From NCBI RefSeq assembly GCF_002897035.1, contig NZ_BAUX01000012.1, positions 62,001-126,000 of the forward strand: a stretch of 64,000 bases of DNA. Direction: 5' to 3'. The notes under the pieces are model-generated. The model searched no databases and was not told the origin of the DNA. It saw nothing but the letters and a program-made list of their open reading frames with translations. The first letter of the stretch is position 1. Every line of letters starts with the position of its first letter. The DNA comes from Methylopila sp. Yamaguchi. Its GTDB lineage: Bacteria > Pseudomonadota > Alphaproteobacteria > Rhizobiales > Methylopilaceae. Below are positions 63,816-64,000 of this stretch, piece after piece. Position numbers and translations under genes: made by a program.

Positions 63816-64000
63816 ATGAGCGACACGCGTCCGCCGCTGCCGCCGTTCACCTTCGAAACCGCGACCCTCAAGGCCCGCAAGGCCGAAGACGCCTGGAACA
63901 CCCACGATCCAGAGAAGGTCTCGCTCGCCTACACCGAGGACAGCACCTGGCGGAACCGCTCGGAGTTCTTCACCGGTCGACCCGCCATCGTGGCGTTCCT
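63816..64000 (+). CDS. DUF1348/SnoaL-like NTF2-fold protein (3' partial)
   Basis: The first 61 codons of a small protein cut by the window end: [55 protein letters not shown]. These match the N-terminus of DUF1348 proteins of the NTF2-like superfamily. GGGGAG lies seven bases before the ATG. Function unknown. It is divergent from fabI. Confidence 0.85.
   Translation, partial: MSDTRPPLPPFTFETATLKARKAEDAWNTHDPEKVSLAYTEDSTWRNRSEFFTGRPAIVAF

Overview
This is a 64 kb stretch of a very GC-rich bacterial chromosome. It most likely comes from an alphaproteobacterium of the order Hyphomicrobiales (Rhizobiales). I infer this from glnII with a DUF2735 neighbour, a TIGR03808-type Tat-exported repeat protein, the TIGR02587/TIGR02588 pair, DUF2189 and CtaG family proteins, an R. 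etli-type asparaginase, and short palindromic intergenic repeats of the kind seen in that order. The genus cannot be fixed from the sequence. I see no insertion sequence, prophage, CRISPR array or rRNA operon. One tRNA (anticodon CAU) is present.

Layout. 1-3.1 kb: the end of a CtaG-like gene, a three-haem cytochrome c and the TIGR02588/TIGR02587 membrane pair. 3.2-8.5 kb: a peptide/nickel-type ABC importer operon (dppA-B-[C-D fusion]-F) with a palindromic repeat at the start of the last gene. 9.3-15.9 kb: a copper-resistance operon read leftward from csoR, comprising a Cys-rich exported protein, a small lipoprotein, a TolC-like channel, a multicopper oxidase, a cupredoxin, CusF, DUF305, glutaredoxin-MauE and DUF411 proteins. 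A CsoR-type operator lies in the csoR promoter. 15.9-24 kb: a DUF763 protein, two short-chain dehydrogenase genes each divergent from a regulator (AraC, LysR), three consecutive small Ser/Gly-rich exported proteins, a YciE/YciF ferritin-like protein and the tRNA. 24.2-32.8 kb: a methylated-amine operon with a dimethylglycine/sarcosine dehydrogenase-like flavoprotein, a glycine-betaine-type ABC importer with a double-length permease, a choline-kinase-like phosphotransferase and a DeoR-type regulator. 33-42.6 kb: an aminotransferase, an orphan MetN-like ATPase with altered motifs, two diguanylate cyclases, a YdfG-like dehydrogenase, a DUF2189 protein and a sorbosone-dehydrogenase-like lipoprotein.

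42.6-50.1 kb is the most interesting part. Urease accessory genes ureE-F-G point left, without ureD or ureABC. Divergent from them, a clear guanidine-I (ykkC) riboswitch at 44670-44790 precedes an ABC importer (substrate-binding protein, permease, ATPase). Next come an arginase-family enzyme that best fits the nickel-dependent guanidine hydrolase GdmH, a very His-rich protein of unknown family and a HupE/UreJ-type membrane protein. Together this reads as a locus that senses, imports and hydrolyses guanidine to urea and ammonia and carries its own nickel-handling proteins. The link of UreEFG and the His-rich protein to GdmH maturation is inference.

50.3-64 kb: a lytic transglycosylase, topoisomerase IB with a small partner, a lipoprotein, an asparaginase, an outer-membrane MetA-pathway-type protein, the Tat repeat protein, two RNA methyltransferases (TlyA, TrmA/RlmD family), DUF2735, glnII behind a GG-N10-GC sigma-54 promoter, a small lipoprotein, a histidine phosphatase, FabI and the start of a DUF1348 gene cut by the window edge. 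Nitrogen economy recurs here: guanidine hydrolysis, urease accessories, asparaginase, peptide import, betaine breakdown and glnII could all feed ammonia to the cell.
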